From CAMBRF01 sp964404035 (GTDB lineage Bacteria; Verrucomicrobiota; Kiritimatiellia; CAIKKV01; CAITUY01): 15,134 nucleotides of DNA. Shown piece by piece: positions 1-7,316 of this stretch. The position numbers and the translations under genes are program-made. The first letter of the stretch is position 1. The number at the start of each line of letters is the position of its first letter. Under the pieces are notes generated by a model. The model was not told where the DNA came from and did no database searches. It saw nothing but the letters and a program-made list of their open reading frames with translations. The stretch is from the NCBI GenBank assembly GCA_964404035.1, contig CAYOIT010000114.1:1-15134 (forward strand), written 5' to 3'.

Positions 1-28
1 GATTTCCGGGGGCTGGTGTACTGAACAG

Positions 29-418
29 ATGGTGGCCGGAGCTTCCAGCTCCGGATGGAATTACGTACCAGACAAAGACCCGGAGCAGGATGCTCCGGCC
101 ACATTCGAGGCCCCTATGATCATCGCCAATCACGGATACCATACTACAACCGCTAGACGCCTTTCCGTCGAGCGCGTCTGGATATACCGCCCGCAGACAG
201 CGTGGTTCTACTCGCACCACCCGTCCCTGGCGTTCTTCAAGGGACGCTACTACGCCATCTGGTCGAACGGCCGCCGCGACGAGGATGCGCCGGGGCAGCG
301 GGTGCTGATCGCCAGTTCGGAGGACTTCCAGCACTGGACCGAGCCGGCGCCGCTGCTTGAGACGCAGCCGGGGCAGCACGGCGAACGGGTGCTCACCGCC
401 GCCGAGGATCGGGGATAG
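29..418 (+). pseudogene. Truncated sialidase/glycoside-hydrolase-like fragment
   Basis: The open frame is 129 codons, but its first 25 or so codons are the REP-like palindromes and are probably not real protein. From about codon 46 (164) it reads like the first blade of a sialidase/BNR or five-bladed-propeller glycosidase. It has HHPSLAFFKGRYYAIWSNG followed by VLIASSEDFQHWTEP, the usual pattern of 'look at the object, strand, sample marked, then treated with'. Such enzymes normally run 350 residues or more. Here the frame stops at 416-418 after one blade, and no continuation is evident in the other frames downstream. No ribosome binding site is evident. I call it a gene remnant; the family assignment rests on motif feel only. 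Confidence 0.4.
32..102. repeat. REP-like paired palindromes (REPIN-type arrangement)
   Basis: Two GC-rich hairpins face each other. The first (36-54) has a 7-bp stem CCGGAGC/GCTCCGG and a 5-nt loop. The second (80-98) has an 8-bp stem CCGGAGCA/TGCTCCGG and a 3-nt loop. The outer arms GTGGCCGGAGC (32-42) and GCTCCGGCCAC (92-102) form a perfect 11-bp inverted repeat. This arrangement of two short palindromes in inverted order is known from REP/REPIN elements mobilised by RAYT transposases. No RAYT gene is visible here and only one copy is in the window, so the dispersed-repeat nature is inferred. Confidence 0.5.
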
Positions 419-1102
419 TCCTTGTAAGACATTGATGAGCAATCGATAAGGTAGATAATGACACAGGTAAGAATGCAGATGGCTGGGGCCTGCCACGCGG
501 AGCGCGTCAAACGCATCAGCCTTGCCTTGGAGAACTGAGGATCGCGACGTGATCGGAAGTCCAATGGTATTGCCGCTTCTTCCAGATTCGCTCCCCCACC
601 TGCGCCATCCTACGCTTCGGCCCTGTCACGCCGGTTGCTGAAAAAGGCAAAGCGGTGGGCAAAACCCAATATGTTGCGAACCATCCCGCTCCGTTCCACC
701 GATAAGTCAGCGAGAGATGCGTGATCATGAAGAAACGTGCTGTTGGTGCAACTGCCGGAAGACGCGGGTGGTACGACTTGACGAGAGGTCCGCACGGATA
801 GAATGACGTGAACCGCGTGAACCATGCACTATATTTGTCTCTGCCGGAAGCGACGCTTCCCTGTTATTTGCCCTTATATGTGACCGGAACCACGTTACGC
901 CGATGCTGCCGTCAAGGTTGTTTGCCGGAGTGCCTGAAACGCCTTGACCTGACTTCGGTGGTCCGGCAGAGAGACAATCATCCGCAGTTTTCGTTCGTTC
1001 AGAAGTCGAATTCCGATGCGGTAGACCGGGACGCCGAGAACGATGGGTATGTGCCAGACAGTTCGTGAACTGGCATCACCTGCGGAGCCATACAACCATC
1101 AA
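419..1102. other. Gene-poor stretch, no convincing coding sequence
   Basis: Only short overlapping open frames occur on both strands, none with a recognisable domain, a credible ribosome binding site or gene-like codon pattern. The stretch holds a possible weak plus-strand promoter, TTGACG (778-783) and TAGAAT (799-804), with a short 15-nt spacer. Near its end is a compound hairpin (1052-1075) in which TGCCAG/CTGGCA and CAGTTC/GAACTG are alternative pairings. The stretch leads into a strong terminator, so a non-coding transcript or the tail of a decayed gene is possible. I do not recognise tRNA, SRP RNA, RNase P RNA or tmRNA signatures in it. Confidence 0.5.
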
Positions 1103-1139
1103 CTCGAACTTGCGATCCCGCAGGTTCGGGTTCTTTTTT
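1103..1139 (+). terminator. Rho-independent terminator, orphan
   Basis: A 12-bp stem (1103-1114 with 1119-1130, two G-T wobbles), an ATCC loop and a tail TTCTTTTTT (1131-1139) make a strong intrinsic terminator on the plus strand. No coding gene that it would serve is visible upstream, so it probably ends a small RNA or the transcript of a decayed gene. Confidence 0.75.
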
Positions 1140-1236
1140 GCCCCCATCCCAACGCCATAATCGTCAAAACAGCCAGTTTGCAAGGGGTTTTGCAGATTGC
1201 CGTCACTGTTCCGGCATCCCGCTCCAGCCCATTGAC

Positions 1237-1563
1237 CTACTCGGATGTGCTCGTATCTGCCGACTGTGACCACCCTCTGAGCACGCCGCCCCCGGATTGC
1301 ACCGCCTCTGCAATGAGCACGCACCTCTTCAGCAGGAAATTGGCGTCATCGGGGGGCATCGGCCGAAGGATGACCTCGATGTCACAGATCGTCGTCTTTG
1401 CTGCGGAGATGGAGGGGAACCGCTCGGACGCGGGGTCGGTGCCGATGACCTGCCGTACGACGGTGGTCTTGCCCGCTCCGGTCGTTCCGATGAACTGAGC
1501 ACGCGCATAAAACCCTGCTTCACGGCTCCAACTACTGCAGGCAGGCCAAGTGGCCGCAGTCAT
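1237..1563 (-). pseudogene. P-loop ATPase remnant
   Basis: The minus frame from the ATG at 1561-1563 codes about 108 residues. It contains a clear Walker A motif GTTGAGKTT (1462-1488), preceded by FYARAQFI and followed by VVRQVIGTDPASERFP and an AKTTICDIEVIL strand. This is the N-terminal nucleotide-binding core of an ATP/GTP-binding protein. A complete P-loop domain needs about 150-200 residues with Walker B and sensor motifs. Here the sequence loses family character soon after DIEVIL and stops at 1237. The frame also stays open upstream to 1914, but that part looks non-coding. A disrupted gene is the best reading. The original function, possibly in defence or mobile-element biology, cannot be told. 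Confidence 0.5.
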
Positions 1564-1763
1564 CGCGTACTTGACGGCCGCGAGGTTGTCGTGGTGTCTA
1601 TCCGATGCTTCTGAACGAAACCTGCCATTTTCCGGCCACGGAGTTTGACCGGGACACGTGGCGCGAAGATGTGGCCGCCGTTGCGGAGCCCTCTCGGCAG
1701 ATGAGTCTCCCCACAGCCATCGAGCGCTCTCGTTCCGGCAATGGGGCTCATCGGTACGCCACA

Positions 1764-1863
1764 CGGCCGAAACCCATGGCCTATTCGTAAGGGAGCATAA
1801 CTCCTTATCCGTGGCTCCTCTTCCTCCAGCGCAGCGGGTTGAATAGACCATGCGGCCGAAACC
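1764..1863. repeat. Short direct and inverted repeats upstream of the GT87 gene
   Basis: CGGCCGAAACC occurs as a direct repeat at 1764-1774 and 1853-1863. Between the copies lie a near-perfect inverted pair GGCCTATTC (1778-1786) / GAATAGACC (1841-1849) and an imperfect palindrome TAAGGGAG (1788-1795) / CTCCTTA (1801-1807). The second direct-repeat copy lies inside the first codons of the longest GT87 frame. The layout could be the footprint of a small insertion or a regulatory hairpin. Nothing identifies it further. Confidence 0.3.
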
Positions 1864-3190
1864 GATTTCTTGTGAAACACTGTGCCTTGCAGTAGTCTTG
1901 ACGAATATCCCCATTGCGATCGCGATGCAGTCAATGGAAAGGCGGTTGATATTGCAACCTGAGCCAGAACGTCCCTCACCTGTGACTCCGAGAAGCGACT
2001 ATGTGATTCTGGCGCTGGGACTTCTGTTCCTGCTGCTGCTCCTGTCGTCGCGCGGATCGTTTGATATTCTCTCCTATCGGGGAACGCTTCAGCAGGCCTC
2101 CTTGACGCTACGAGGCCAGGTTCCCTTCTCCGATCTGGCGCAGGATGTCGTTGGCTTCAGAGCCCTGGTTGAGCGGCGCGATGCGTATCCGATCCTCGGC
2201 CCGGCCATGCGTAGCCTCGGCATTGACTGGAATGTCCGGCATGCCAGCACGCATCCGCCGACGGCGTACCTGCTGGTCGCCCCCGTGGCCTATCTGTCCT
2301 GGAGTTGGGCTTCTGCCCTCTGGGCCTGGCTGATGTTGGGGTTGCTTTACCTGTCCTTCCGATCCCTCGGGTTGCGCCCGCTCGTAGCGCTCGGGTTGAC
2401 GCCGCTGGCGGTGCTGTGGCCGCCCGTGGCGACCTCGCTTGGCCAGATGACCCTGGTGTGGTTGTTCGGGATCACGGCGGCCTATGCGTGGGCACGGGAA
2501 CGCCCGTTTGCGAGCGGGATCGCCCTTGGGCTGGCGGCGATGACCAAGCTATTTCCGGGATTGCTGATCATACTGTTCCTGCGGAATCGGCTGTGGCGGG
2601 GCGTCCTGGGCCTTGTGGCGGTCGGCGTGGTGTCGCTGCTGGTGCTGGTGTGGCTGTCGCCGGCATTTCTATCGCAGTATGCCGGGGTGAATGAGTCGAA
2701 TTCGCTGGCGACCATCCTGCGACAGGACAACTCCTCCTTGCCGGCGTCGGCGTTTCGCGCCGCAGGCTGGCCCGGAGTGATAGGGGTGCTGCTTTTCTTG
2801 AGTCTGGTGATCTCGGCCAATCGGGACTGCCTGGCCTCGTGGCGTGAGTCGGAGCCTTCGCTGAAGTTGTGGATGCTGGGTTTCTACCTGACCGTGGTGC
2901 TGCTGCCGATTGCCTGGATTTACTCGGTGGCGCCGTTGTTGCCGGTGATTCTGTTCCTGCTGCGGCAGGAGGGGCGCGCCGCACAGGTGGCGGGGTTGGC
3001 GGCTCTGGCAATTCCGTTTGCTGCGACACCCTGGGGTGTGAATTCGGTGGCGCCGCTGGTGACGGTTCATGTGGCGGTCGGGGTCGGGCTGATTCTCGTC
3101 GGCCGCCCCCTTCGATTCCCGCTGGCGGGGTCTTTCAAAGGCCTGTTTGGGGGGACGGAGGACTGTGTGGACCCCAATCCTCGCGCCTGA
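1850..3190 (+). CDS. GT87/DUF2029-type membrane glycosyltransferase
   Basis: This polytopic membrane protein of up to 446 residues probably has 9 or more transmembrane helices, for example at residues 51-67, 138-170, 178-192, 200-214, 222-243, 252-270, 309-322, 340-370 and 380-418. After the first predicted helix comes FDILSY with Asp72, the position of the catalytic Asp in GT-C enzymes of this type such as mycobacterial PimE. THPPTAYLLVAP (134-145), MTKLFPGLLI (231-240) and DNSSLPA (293-299) are typical loop motifs. Such enzymes use polyprenyl-phosphate sugars outside the cytoplasmic membrane; donor and acceptor are unknown. The start is uncertain: the ATG at 1850 has no ribosome binding site and overlaps a repeat, and ATGs at 1925 or 1934 would remove a doubtful 25-28 residues. 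The gene stands alone and converges with the minus-strand operon 27 bases away. Confidence 0.8.
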   Translation: MRPKPISCETLCLAVVLTNIPIAIAMQSMERRLILQPEPERPSPVTPRSDYVILALGLLFLLLLLSSRGSFDILSYRGTLQQASLTLRGQVPFSDLAQDVVGFRALVERRDAYPILGPAMRSLGIDWNVRHASTHPPTAYLLVAPVAYLSWSWASALWAWLMLGLLYLSFRSLGLRPLVALGLTPLAVLWPPVATSLGQMTLVWLFGITAAYAWARERPFASGIALGLAAMTKLFPGLLIILFLRNRLWRGVLGLVAVGVVSLLVLVWLSPAFLSQYAGVNESNSLATILRQDNSSLPASAFRAAGWPGVIGVLLFLSLVISANRDCLASWRESEPSLKLWMLGFYLTVVLLPIAWIYSVAPLLPVILFLLRQEGRAAQVAGLAALAIPFAATPWGVNSVAPLVTVHVAVGVGLILVGRPLRFPLAGSFKGLFGGTEDCVDPNPRA

Positions 3191-3217
3191 CGCTGATGGC
3201 CTGACCGGCGGCGCGGG

Positions 3218-3799
3218 TCACCCGCAGCTTACACCGAGCTGGTGGATCTGCCGTAACCATTTCTTCCGTTTTTCGAGCGTGGAGAAACGCACCGAGCCGA
3301 TGGGGGACGCCTGCACCGGTGCGATGCCGCAGAACTTGAGAACGGAGTCCCTCATCATCCGGATACCCGGGTTACCAATGAAGAGCTGGAAGTACCAGGG
3401 TGGCGTGTCCATGGTCGCGATCAAACGGGCCGAGCGGCCGGTGAGCAGCCGTTGGGGAAACGCGTCGGTGCCGTGGAATCTGAAGGCCCATGTGGGGTGA
3501 AACGCCCGATCGATCATGGCCTTGAACTTGGCCGGCGGCATGCCCCACCAGATGGGGAAGACAAACACGAGATGCTCCGCCCACAGGACGTCCGCCTGGG
3601 CGTTTAGAAGGTCCGGTTCGAGCGTCTGTATCGCCCGGTAGGCCTGATGCAGCACGGGATCGAAGGTGAGGTCGTGGACGTGCAGTTCGCGGATATCGGC
3701 TCCGCTTGACCTGGCTCCCTCGACGTAGGCGGCCCCCAGCGCCGTGTTAAAACTGTCGCGCAGGGGGTGCCCGTAAACCACCAGAATTCGCTTTGACAT
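3218..3799 (-). CDS. NAD(P)H quinone reductase-like flavodoxin-fold protein
   Basis: The 193-residue protein belongs to the Flavodoxin_2 family (PF02525; relatives are MdaB, KefF, YwrO). Residues 4-20 (RILVVYGHPLRDSFNTA) are the FMN/FAD phosphate-binding beta1 strand and loop. Residues 81-98 (FPIWWGMPPAKFKAMIDR) are the second flavin-contacting loop with the family's W-W/G-M-P-K-D pattern. Members carry out two-electron reduction of quinones or similar acceptors in the cytoplasm. The start at 3799 was chosen because AAGGAG (3808-3813) lies 8 bases upstream; the 11 codons before it are not family-like. It is the last gene of the operon, 48 bases after the hydrolase, with its own strong ribosome site. 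Its likely substrate here, a quinone-like or lipid intermediate, is inference. Confidence 0.85.
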   Translation of the reverse strand: MSKRILVVYGHPLRDSFNTALGAAYVEGARSSGADIRELHVHDLTFDPVLHQAYRAIQTLEPDLLNAQADVLWAEHLVFVFPIWWGMPPAKFKAMIDRAFHPTWAFRFHGTDAFPQRLLTGRSARLIATMDTPPWYFQLFIGNPGIRMMRDSVLKFCGIAPVQASPIGSVRFSTLEKRKKWLRQIHQLGVSCG

Positions 3800-3847
3800 A
3801 ACTTGTGCTCCTTGCTTCTGGAACCGGCGCACGATACCCGGTTCCCT

Positions 3848-4525
3848 TCACTTTCCATCCAAGACGTCCAGCACCGCGGTCGCGAGTCGATCTTCTTCGC
3901 CGCGGTAAAAATGGTCGCCGGTCTCGAAGAGGCGGCAGGGCGCTCCCGCGGTCTCAGCCAGTTGCCGTAACGTGTCGGGCGGGCAGAATGGGTCGCCGGC
4001 CGTTCCGATGAAAACCGTGTGACCGGGTCCTGCCGTCGCGGGAATTGCCGCCCGAAAGTCGTGTTCGGAGAGGGGGGGTGAGATTCCGATCAGGCGCGCC
4101 TGATCCAACCGGCCGAGAGCGTGAAGGGCCGGATACACACCAAAGGAATAGGCGACCATCTCGATCGGGCCCGACAGGTGGAAGGACTGGCGGACCGTCT
4201 CAATCAGGTGAAGGCAGTCGGCCACGACGAGGGCGTAGTCCTGGCGGGCGTCCAGGTCGTCCCAGAAGGTCAGCGAAGGGCCGTTGCCGGCCTCGGCCGG
4301 ATCGGTGTGGCGGTAGCGGAGCCGCAGCACGAGGCGGCCGCGTTCAATGCCGGCCCGGGCCAGGGCGCCGATGACGTTATTCTCGGTGTCGCCTGCCAGG
4401 CTGGGGTGCGGGGGGAAGAGCACGAGGAGGCGCTCGGGCGGAGTGCCTTCGCGGCACGTCACCCGGGCGATGACCGAGTTGGCCCCGGCGAGGGGAACCC
4501 GGATAAGCTCGTCGTAGACTTCCAT
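3848..4525 (-). CDS. Alpha/beta hydrolase (COG2945-like)
   Basis: The 225-residue protein has the alpha/beta-hydrolase layout. The early strand RLLVLFPPHPSLAGD (32-46) carries the HP oxyanion region. The nucleophile elbow is AYSFG (Ser127; Ala replaces the usual first Gly), the acid is Asp178 in GTAGDPF, and the base is His205 in GDHFYRG. These positions and the SPPL and GDHF motifs match the COG2945 group of small serine hydrolases, whose physiological substrates are mostly unknown. The start at 4525 is supported by GGGGAG 7 bases upstream and by the stop of the SCP2 gene one base away, implying translational coupling. In this operon it could release a product from a thioester or ester, or act as an editing thioesterase; that is inferred from context only. 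Confidence 0.85.
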   Translation of the reverse strand: MEVYDELIRVPLAGANSVIARVTCREGTPPERLLVLFPPHPSLAGDTENNVIGALARAGIERGRLVLRLRYRHTDPAEAGNGPSLTFWDDLDARQDYALVVADCLHLIETVRQSFHLSGPIEMVAYSFGVYPALHALGRLDQARLIGISPPLSEHDFRAAIPATAGPGHTVFIGTAGDPFCPPDTLRQLAETAGAPCRLFETGDHFYRGEEDRLATAVLDVLDGK

Positions 4526-4526
4526 C

Positions 4527-4937
4527 TCAGTGCTCCCCGGCGGCGGCCAGACCGGCAGGGCCGGCCGTGATCCCGTCCGTGCGGTAGGGGTTGGCGGCGA
4601 AGAACAGTCCCAGCACACGGGCCATTTTCATGCCGTTGAACAGGTCGCCGCGGATATCGGTCCGGCGGACAAAGAAGGCCTTTTGCGGCGACAGGCAAGC
4701 CGTGACCATTTCCTCGAATACAGGACCGTCGACATCATACTGAACGGGCGCCTCGACCGGCGTGGCCGCGGGCCGGATCTCGACGAGGCATCCCCGTTCG
4801 ACGCGGATGAACCAGCAGTCGGTGCCGTCGCGAAAGCGGATGGTAAAGGCGGATGAGAGCCCGTCGTAGCCCGGCAGCAAAGGCCGGTGCATCCGGTGCG
4901 CGAGGAATCCCAGGAAATAGTCAGCGGGCGAGATCAA
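4527..4937 (-). CDS. SCP2 sterol-carrier-type lipid-binding protein, TTG start
   Basis: The 136-residue protein is an SCP2 domain (PF02036) almost from end to end. It opens with a helix (PADYFLGFLAHRM), then strands SSAFTIRFRDGTDCWFIRV and LVEIRPA, and the hallmark C-terminal part SPQKAFFVRRTDIRGDLFNGMKM (83-105). SCP2 proteins have a hydrophobic tunnel and carry lipids or prenylquinone precursors, as UbiT does. I place the start at the TTG 4935-4937: GGGGAGG (4943-4949) sits 5 bases upstream, and the first helix is kept. The next ATG (4892) would cut into the domain, while the frame open to 5051 lies inside the reductase gene. It overlaps the 3' end of that gene by 17 bases. It is the best pointer that the operon works on a hydrophobic substrate. 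Confidence 0.8.
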   Translation of the reverse strand: MISPADYFLGFLAHRMHRPLLPGYDGLSSAFTIRFRDGTDCWFIRVERGCLVEIRPAATPVEAPVQYDVDGPVFEEMVTACLSPQKAFFVRRTDIRGDLFNGMKMARVLGLFFAANPYRTDGITAGPAGLAAAGEH

Positions 4938-6009
4938 GGGTGCCTCCCCATTTGGTTTCCAGACAGTAGTCGAGCATGGCGCGCAGAAACCTTGCGTCGG
5001 GCCGGAAATCGGTGCCGCCTTCCGGGAGCCGCCGGCGGCTGTCGCAGGCAAATCTGGGGTGGGAGGCCAGATAGGGCAGATAGGGCGCCGCCCGCTGGAC
5101 GAACCTGCGTGAGACGGGGTCGGGGCGGTCTGGCGGAACGGGCTGGGGTTCGAAGACCACGCCCAGCAAGTCCCCGAGCAGGTGACCCATCTCCCGGTTG
5201 GTAACAGGGCGTTCCGAGGCGAGGTGATAGGTGCGCCCCCAGCAAGCGGGATCCCGCACGATATGGGTCAGCCAGCGGACCAGAAGGTCAACGGGCACGT
5301 AGTTCTGCGTGGCGTCCGGGTCGTAGTCAAACCTGAGCCGGGAGCCGGGCTTCCGACTGGTTGTGTAATGGAGGAGTTTCAGCATCGCATACAGCGACGA
5401 ATACTGGAACGTGCGCCCGGTGTCGCCGTTGCCCAACACAATGGAGGGGCGGAGCACGGTGAGTTGTCCGGGCCGGTCCACGAAGGCGGCCCGCACGACC
5501 TGTTCCGCTTCGAACTTGCTGCGCTCATAGTCGTTGCGGAAGACTTGCCTGACATCGAGGTCCGATTCGGTGAAGAGACTCGGGTGGAGCCCCGCGACGT
5601 AGGCGCTGCTGAGATGAAAGAAGCGGGTTGACGGCGAACCGAGCTTCAGAATACGGGAGGTCCCGAGCACGTTGGTCCGGGCGGAACGGCCGGTGTTCCG
5701 TCCATCGTCAAAGGCGATGTCGGCGGCGGCATGAAAGATGTCGGTCAGGGTGTCTCGCAACCGGCACGCCGTCGGGCGGGGGAGACCGACGTCCGGTTGC
5801 GCCAGGTCGCCGCAGTGGATGGTCAGCCGGCTGAGGCCTTCCTCCCGCCCGACGAACGCCAGAACCCGGCGGAGCCGTTCGGCGGCGGCGGCAGGGGTAT
5901 CGGCCCGGACGAGAACATGCAGGTCGGTGTCGGAGTCGTCGACCAGGGCGGCCAGGAGATGGCCGCCGATCAGGCCCGTGGCACCGGTGAGGAGCAAGGT
6001 GCGCGTCAT
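4921..6009 (-). CDS. NAD(P)-dependent thioester-reductase-like extended SDR
   Basis: The 362-residue protein is an extended short-chain dehydrogenase, closest by eye to the male-sterility/NAD_binding_4 (PF07993) reductases that reduce acyl thioesters to aldehydes or alcohols. It has the Rossmann motif TGATGLIGG (8-16), GDLAQPDVGL after beta3, HAAADI (93-98), NVLGTSRIL (113-121), the active-site serine in HLSSAYVAG (Ser134/135) and YERSK (Tyr161, Lys165), and then VLRPSIVLGNGDTG. C-terminal YVPVDLLVRWL is also typical. A nucleotide-sugar epimerase-like role is the alternative. The start at 6009 is firm: the fold begins 7 residues in, and the ATG overlaps the aminotransferase stop as ATGA. The neighbouring adenylating enzyme and aminotransferase make an acid-to-aldehyde reductase attractive. 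Confidence 0.8.
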   Translation of the reverse strand: MTRTLLLTGATGLIGGHLLAALVDDSDTDLHVLVRADTPAAAAERLRRVLAFVGREEGLSRLTIHCGDLAQPDVGLPRPTACRLRDTLTDIFHAAADIAFDDGRNTGRSARTNVLGTSRILKLGSPSTRFFHLSSAYVAGLHPSLFTESDLDVRQVFRNDYERSKFEAEQVVRAAFVDRPGQLTVLRPSIVLGNGDTGRTFQYSSLYAMLKLLHYTTSRKPGSRLRFDYDPDATQNYVPVDLLVRWLTHIVRDPACWGRTYHLASERPVTNREMGHLLGDLLGVVFEPQPVPPDRPDPVSRRFVQRAAPYLPYLASHPRFACDSRRRLPEGGTDFRPDARFLRAMLDYCLETKWGGTLDLAR

Positions 6010-7316
6010 GGGCGGGCTCCCGTTGCGGGGGGCGCTGGCGCGAGGCAGGTCGTGAGGACGTGTTCCAGCGCGTCCGCGCAGGCATCGATATCGGCTTCGC
6101 CGATGACGAGGGGTGGCATAAAGGAGAGCACGTTGCGTTCGAGGCCCGTCTTTCCGATCAGGAAACCGGCGTCTTTCATGGCCTCCAGGACCACGTCGGT
6201 CTCGCGTGCCAGGGCCACGCCGTTCCGGCGTAACTCGAGCCCGAGCATCAGTCCATCGCCGCGAAGCTCGCTGCATTCGGCCGGGTGCCGCGCCAGGGAC
6301 AAGGCCAGATGCTGCCGGAGACGACGGCCGAGGGTGGCGGACCGTTCGGCGAGCCGGTGGGTGAGGTGATAGTCCAGGACTTGCAGGGCCGCCGTTGCCG
6401 ATACAGGGTTGCCGCCCAGCGTCGATGCCCCGGGGCGCGTATAGCTGGCGGCTACCCGGCTGTTGGTGCAGAAGGCGCCGATGGGGAACCCGTTGCCGAG
6501 GGCCTTGGCGACGCAGATGATGTCGGGTGCGACGTCCTCCGCCTGAAAACGGAACGGCGACCCTGTCCGGCCGAAACCGGTCTGGATCTCGTCCAGAATC
6601 AACAGAACGCCATGCCGGGCGAGCAGCGCCTTGAGCTCCTTCAGATAACCGGGCGGCGGGGCGACGATGCCGCCATTGCCCTGGATCGGCTCGGTAATGA
6701 AGGCGGCCACATCCTCGTTCTCCGACAGCAGGCGTTCGACCGCTTGCAGGCAGGCGAAGCCGCAGGAGTCGAAGGTCTTGCCCAGCTCGCAGGCCGCGCA
6801 GTGGGGACGGGGCGCCAGGCGGACATCAGGGTTGGGGAAGGGATCGGTGCGCCACAGGTCGATGCCTGTGACGCTCATGGTCAGGTGCGAGCGTCCGTGC
6901 AGGCCGCCGCGCAGGGCCAGGAAGCCGCGCCGCTTCGTGTGAAGACGTGCCAGCAGCAAGGCGCCCTCGTTGGCTTCGGTGCCGCTGTTGACAAAGAAGG
7001 CATGGCTGAGGTCATGCCCGAGAAAGGCGGCCAGTTTGCGTCCGAGTTCCACCATGGGTTCGGTCAGGTAGATCGAGGTCGTGTGCTGCAAGACCTTCGC
7101 CTGGTCCAGGGCGGGACCGATGATGGCGGGATTGCAGTGGCCCGCATTCATCACGGTGACGCCGGCGTAGAAGTCGGTATAGCGCCGGCCCCGGTCATCA
7201 AAGAGATACTGCATCTCGCCGCGGACCAGCACGGGCGGGTCGGCATAGAAATGGTAGAGGCACGGGAGCAGGTGCGCCCGCTTGCCGTCAATGAGCCGCT
7301 GGGCGTTGGGATTCAT
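6006..7316 (-). CDS. Class III PLP-dependent aminotransferase
   Basis: The 436-residue protein has the full class III (PF00202) set: NSGTEANEGAL (110-120) for the PLP phosphate, GLHGRS (138-143), ITEPIQGNGG (207-216), ILDEIQTGFGRTG (240-252) with Asp242 on the pyridine nitrogen, and CVAKALGNGFPIGAF (268-282) with Lys271 as the Schiff-base lysine. Residues 299-304 (TLGGNP) form the dimer phosphate site. Relatives include 4-aminobutyrate, ornithine and alanine-glyoxylate (AGXT2) aminotransferases; the substrate cannot be read from motifs. A Cys-rich insert (Cys173, 176, 185, 189) before the PLP sheet is seen in some members. The start at 7316 has GGAG 6 bases upstream and overlaps the U32 gene by 29 bases. 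It may aminate the aldehyde made by the next gene's reductase. Confidence 0.92.
   Translation of the reverse strand: MNPNAQRLIDGKRAHLLPCLYHFYADPPVLVRGEMQYLFDDRGRRYTDFYAGVTVMNAGHCNPAIIGPALDQAKVLQHTTSIYLTEPMVELGRKLAAFLGHDLSHAFFVNSGTEANEGALLLARLHTKRRGFLALRGGLHGRSHLTMSVTGIDLWRTDPFPNPDVRLAPRPHCAACELGKTFDSCGFACLQAVERLLSENEDVAAFITEPIQGNGGIVAPPPGYLKELKALLARHGVLLILDEIQTGFGRTGSPFRFQAEDVAPDIICVAKALGNGFPIGAFCTNSRVAASYTRPGASTLGGNPVSATAALQVLDYHLTHRLAERSATLGRRLRQHLALSLARHPAECSELRGDGLMLGLELRRNGVALARETDVVLEAMKDAGFLIGKTGLERNVLSFMPPLVIGEADIDACADALEHVLTTCLAPAPPATGARP

Noticed and set aside
1560..1979. Minus-strand frame of about 140 codons across the GT87 start
   Set aside because: It overlaps the GT87 5' end and repeat sequences, has no recognised domain and no ribosome site.
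3213..3225. Short GCGGG/CCCGC hairpin at the end of the flavodoxin-fold gene, considered as the operon terminator
   Set aside because: Only 5 bp and no T-run on either strand.
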